From: Marinobacterium lutimaris
GTDB lineage: Bacteria > Pseudomonadota > Gammaproteobacteria > Pseudomonadales > Balneatricaceae
Length of the DNA: 64,000 nt
Direction of reading: 5' to 3'
NCBI RefSeq assembly: GCF_900108065.1
Contig: NZ_FNVQ01000001.1
Coordinates: 558,001 to 622,000, forward strand
Positions 62,503-64,000 of the stretch are shown here, one piece after another. Position 1 is the first letter of the stretch, and each line of letters begins with the position of its first letter. The notes under the pieces are model-generated. The model worked only from the letters and a program-made list of their open reading frames with translations, did no database searches and had not been told where the DNA came from. The translations under genes were made by a program, and so were the position numbers.

Positions 62503-63660
62503 TCAGTTGGCTTTGTCGCCAACAAAACGGCGCAACAGCGGCTGACGTTTATCAAGCCAGGCGCCATGACGTTCGGGCCAGGCATCAAACTCGTCTGTAT
62601 CGCTCAGTGTTCGATAGGCTTCGGCTGGCCAGTAGGGGTTACGCAATGCGGCTCGTCCCACGGCAACTAGATCCGCCTGGCCCGTGGAAATGATTTCATT
62701 GGCGTGTTCTGCGCTGACGATCAGTCCAACGGCTTGAGTCGCAATAGCTGCCTGCTCTCGTATTTCTGCTGCGAAGGGCACCTGAAACCCGATGCCGCGG
62801 GGGACGTTACTGCGCTTTACCTCTTCAGCTAGCCCCCCGGACGAGCAGTCGATCACATCGATACCGATCGCTTTTAATTCTCGCGCGAGGATGACCGAGT
62901 CGTTAAGGTCCCAGCCTCCCTCGACGCCATCAATGCAGGAGAGGCGCACAAAGAGTGGTTTGTCAGAAGGCCAGGCCGCCCTTGTGGCCTGTGCAATTTC
63001 AAGCGCGTAGCGCATGCGGTTTTCAAGCGTTCCACCGTATTCATCCTGACGGTGGTTGGCATGAGGCGATAGAAAACTGGCGATGAGATAGCCGTGTCCA
63101 TAGTGCAACTCGATTGCATCCATACCCGCAGCGTCTGCGCGTAACGCGGCGTCAACAAACTGTTGGCGAATCTCTGACATCTCATCAACGCTAAGCGTGT
63201 CGGGGGTGCTCCACTCACTGCTCGCCGCAATGGCGCTGGGGCCGACCCGGCGCCACTTGATGTCGTATTGATTGATCTCTTCAGGGGACAGGGCGTGGCC
63301 ACCCTCCCACAAAGGTGCGGAAAACGCTTTGCGTCCAGCATGCGCCAGTTGCACCCCCATTAGGGCACCATTGTTATGGGCGAAGTCGGCTAACTTGCGC
63401 AGTCCCTCAATATGGTCATCACTCCAGATACCGAGATCCGCGATACCTACTCTGGAGTCGGAAGCGATAGCTGTGCTTTCGGTCCAGACCAGCGCGGCGC
63501 CGCCGAGAATGAATTTGCCATAGTGAACCAGGTGCCAGTCCTGAACCTGTCCGTCTATTGCGGCATGCTGGCACATCGGCGAGATAACCATGCGATTTTT
63601 AAGTGTCAGACCGCGCATAGAGAAGGGTTGAAGTAATGTACTTGCTGGCTGGTCGCTCAT
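62503..63660 (-). CDS. NADH:flavin oxidoreductase, Old Yellow Enzyme family (YqjM-like)
   Basis: A 385-residue FMN enzyme that reduces activated C=C bonds or related electrophiles. It begins LLQPFSMRGLTLKNRMVISPMCQHAA, with the cysteine of the thermophilic-like OYE class in SPMCQ. Other marks are GVQLAHAGRKAFS, AIELHYGHGYLIASFLSP with HANHRQDEYGGTLENRMRY, and the phosphate-binding LVAVGRAALRNPYWP. The substrate-anchoring His/His pair is replaced by ELHYGHGYL, as in YqjM relatives. AGGAATCC precedes the chosen ATG at 63660; an extra 30 codons upstream look non-coding. First gene of a unit with the EthD protein. Confidence 0.92.
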   Translation of the reverse strand: MSDQPASTLLQPFSMRGLTLKNRMVISPMCQHAAIDGQVQDWHLVHYGKFILGGAALVWTESTAIASDSRVGIADLGIWSDDHIEGLRKLADFAHNNGALMGVQLAHAGRKAFSAPLWEGGHALSPEEINQYDIKWRRVGPSAIAASSEWSTPDTLSVDEMSEIRQQFVDAALRADAAGMDAIELHYGHGYLIASFLSPHANHRQDEYGGTLENRMRYALEIAQATRAAWPSDKPLFVRLSCIDGVEGGWDLNDSVILARELKAIGIDVIDCSSGGLAEEVKRSNVPRGIGFQVPFAAEIREQAAIATQAVGLIVSAEHANEIISTGQADLVAVGRAALRNPYWPAEAYRTLSDTDEFDAWPERHGAWLDKRQPLLRRFVGDKAN

Positions 63661-64000
63661 GAATGGATTCCTGCAGTTTTCTTCACGGGGCATCTTATAG
63701 GTTTGTTTTTTGCCGTCGCTTCTTGGCGCCGCCCCGAGAGCGTGATGCACCTCGATGCTTGAAGCGTATATGATAATAGCGAATAGATTAAATAATATAT
63801 AACACGTATTTCAAGCCTAATCGTGAAAGAAGGCACTCTTCAGTTAGGCGACACGCGGTCGAACTATCCAAGGACTTTCGTTTAAAATATTGTTTTTCAT
63901 GGATAAATCAGTTGGTTCGGTGGTGGCTGTCCGCTGTACTGCATGGCCAGAGATTTCTAACCTGGCGCAAAGCAGCTCTTGCAGGAATTGCTCGAAATAC
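63661..64000. other. Right-end spacer upstream of the OYE-like gene
   Basis: The part 63661-63843 should contain the OYE promoter and is AT-rich near 63770-63800. Beyond it a minus-strand frame runs off the window (listed below). Confidence 0.4.
63844..63999 (-). CDS. Possible 3' end of a minus-strand gene running off the window
   Basis: The minus strand is open from the window edge to a stop codon at 63844, giving 51 residues that begin YFEQFLQELLCARLEISGHA and end in ESPWIVRPRV. It is in the same direction as the OYE gene and could be an upstream gene of that cluster. The opposite strand is also open for 34 codons from an ATG at 63899, so coding status is uncertain. I recognise no family. 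Confidence 0.3.
   Translation of the reverse strand, partial: YFEQFLQELLCARLEISGHAVQRTATTEPTDLSMKNNILNESPWIVRPRVA

Overview
The window is typical chromosomal DNA of a heterotrophic, probably marine gammaproteobacterium. An Oceanospirillales member close to Marinobacterium or Neptunomonas is my guess; it rests on gene content (paired phasins, a UbiF-type hydroxylase, TRAP transporters, many c-di-GMP proteins, a GH13_18 phosphorylase as in marine osmolyte users) and not on a database search. No rRNA, tRNA, CRISPR array or insertion sequence was recognised.

Left part (1-13.7 kb): the 3' end of serS; a UbiF/UbiH-family FAD hydroxylase; two paralogous phasin genes for polyhydroxyalkanoate (PHA) granules, each with a promoter bracketed by TGC-rich palindromes; a PreP-like M16 metalloprotease; two EamA exporters; a PQQ-dependent sugar dehydrogenase; a rod-protein-like micro-ORF; a DUF4197 protein; a transglutaminase-like protein; and a GH13_18 sugar phosphorylase (sucrose or glucosylglycerol type).

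Middle part (13.7-40.9 kb): a PAS-GGDEF protein, a second transglutaminase-like protein, then a DctP-type binding protein translationally coupled to a large membrane PAS-GGDEF sensor. Next, on the minus strand, comes eutB-eutC-amt plus a 54-residue membrane protein that overlaps no other gene, behind a sigma-54-like promoter. In this unit ethanolamine is split to acetaldehyde and ammonia with adenosylcobalamin, and Amt may retain or import ammonium. The B12-dependent metH, an Fe-type alcohol dehydrogenase, an HD-GYP phosphodiesterase, a PepSY-flavodoxin-FNR reductase, an HSL-type esterase, a GNAT, another PAS-GGDEF protein, prpE (propionyl-CoA synthetase), csaA, and several small conserved proteins follow. 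One of these is a free-standing copy of the alpha-hairpin domain of type I secretion adaptors.

Right part (40.9-64 kb): an accessory catabolic region with looser, AT-richer spacers and several local regulators (IclR, AraC/FeaR-like, LysR). It holds an SDR dehydrogenase, a LamB-type porin, an unusual ribose-family ABC importer (two ATPase domains fused to a permease, plus a second permease), a dctPQM TRAP transporter, a GMC alcohol oxidoreductase, an aldehyde dehydrogenase, a ribose-type binding protein that probably serves the distant ABC importer, a luciferase-like monooxygenase, a DoxX-like membrane protein, a tandem EthD protein and an Old Yellow Enzyme homologue. The layout suggests uptake and stepwise oxidation of an alcohol or polyol substrate; its identity cannot be read from the sequence.
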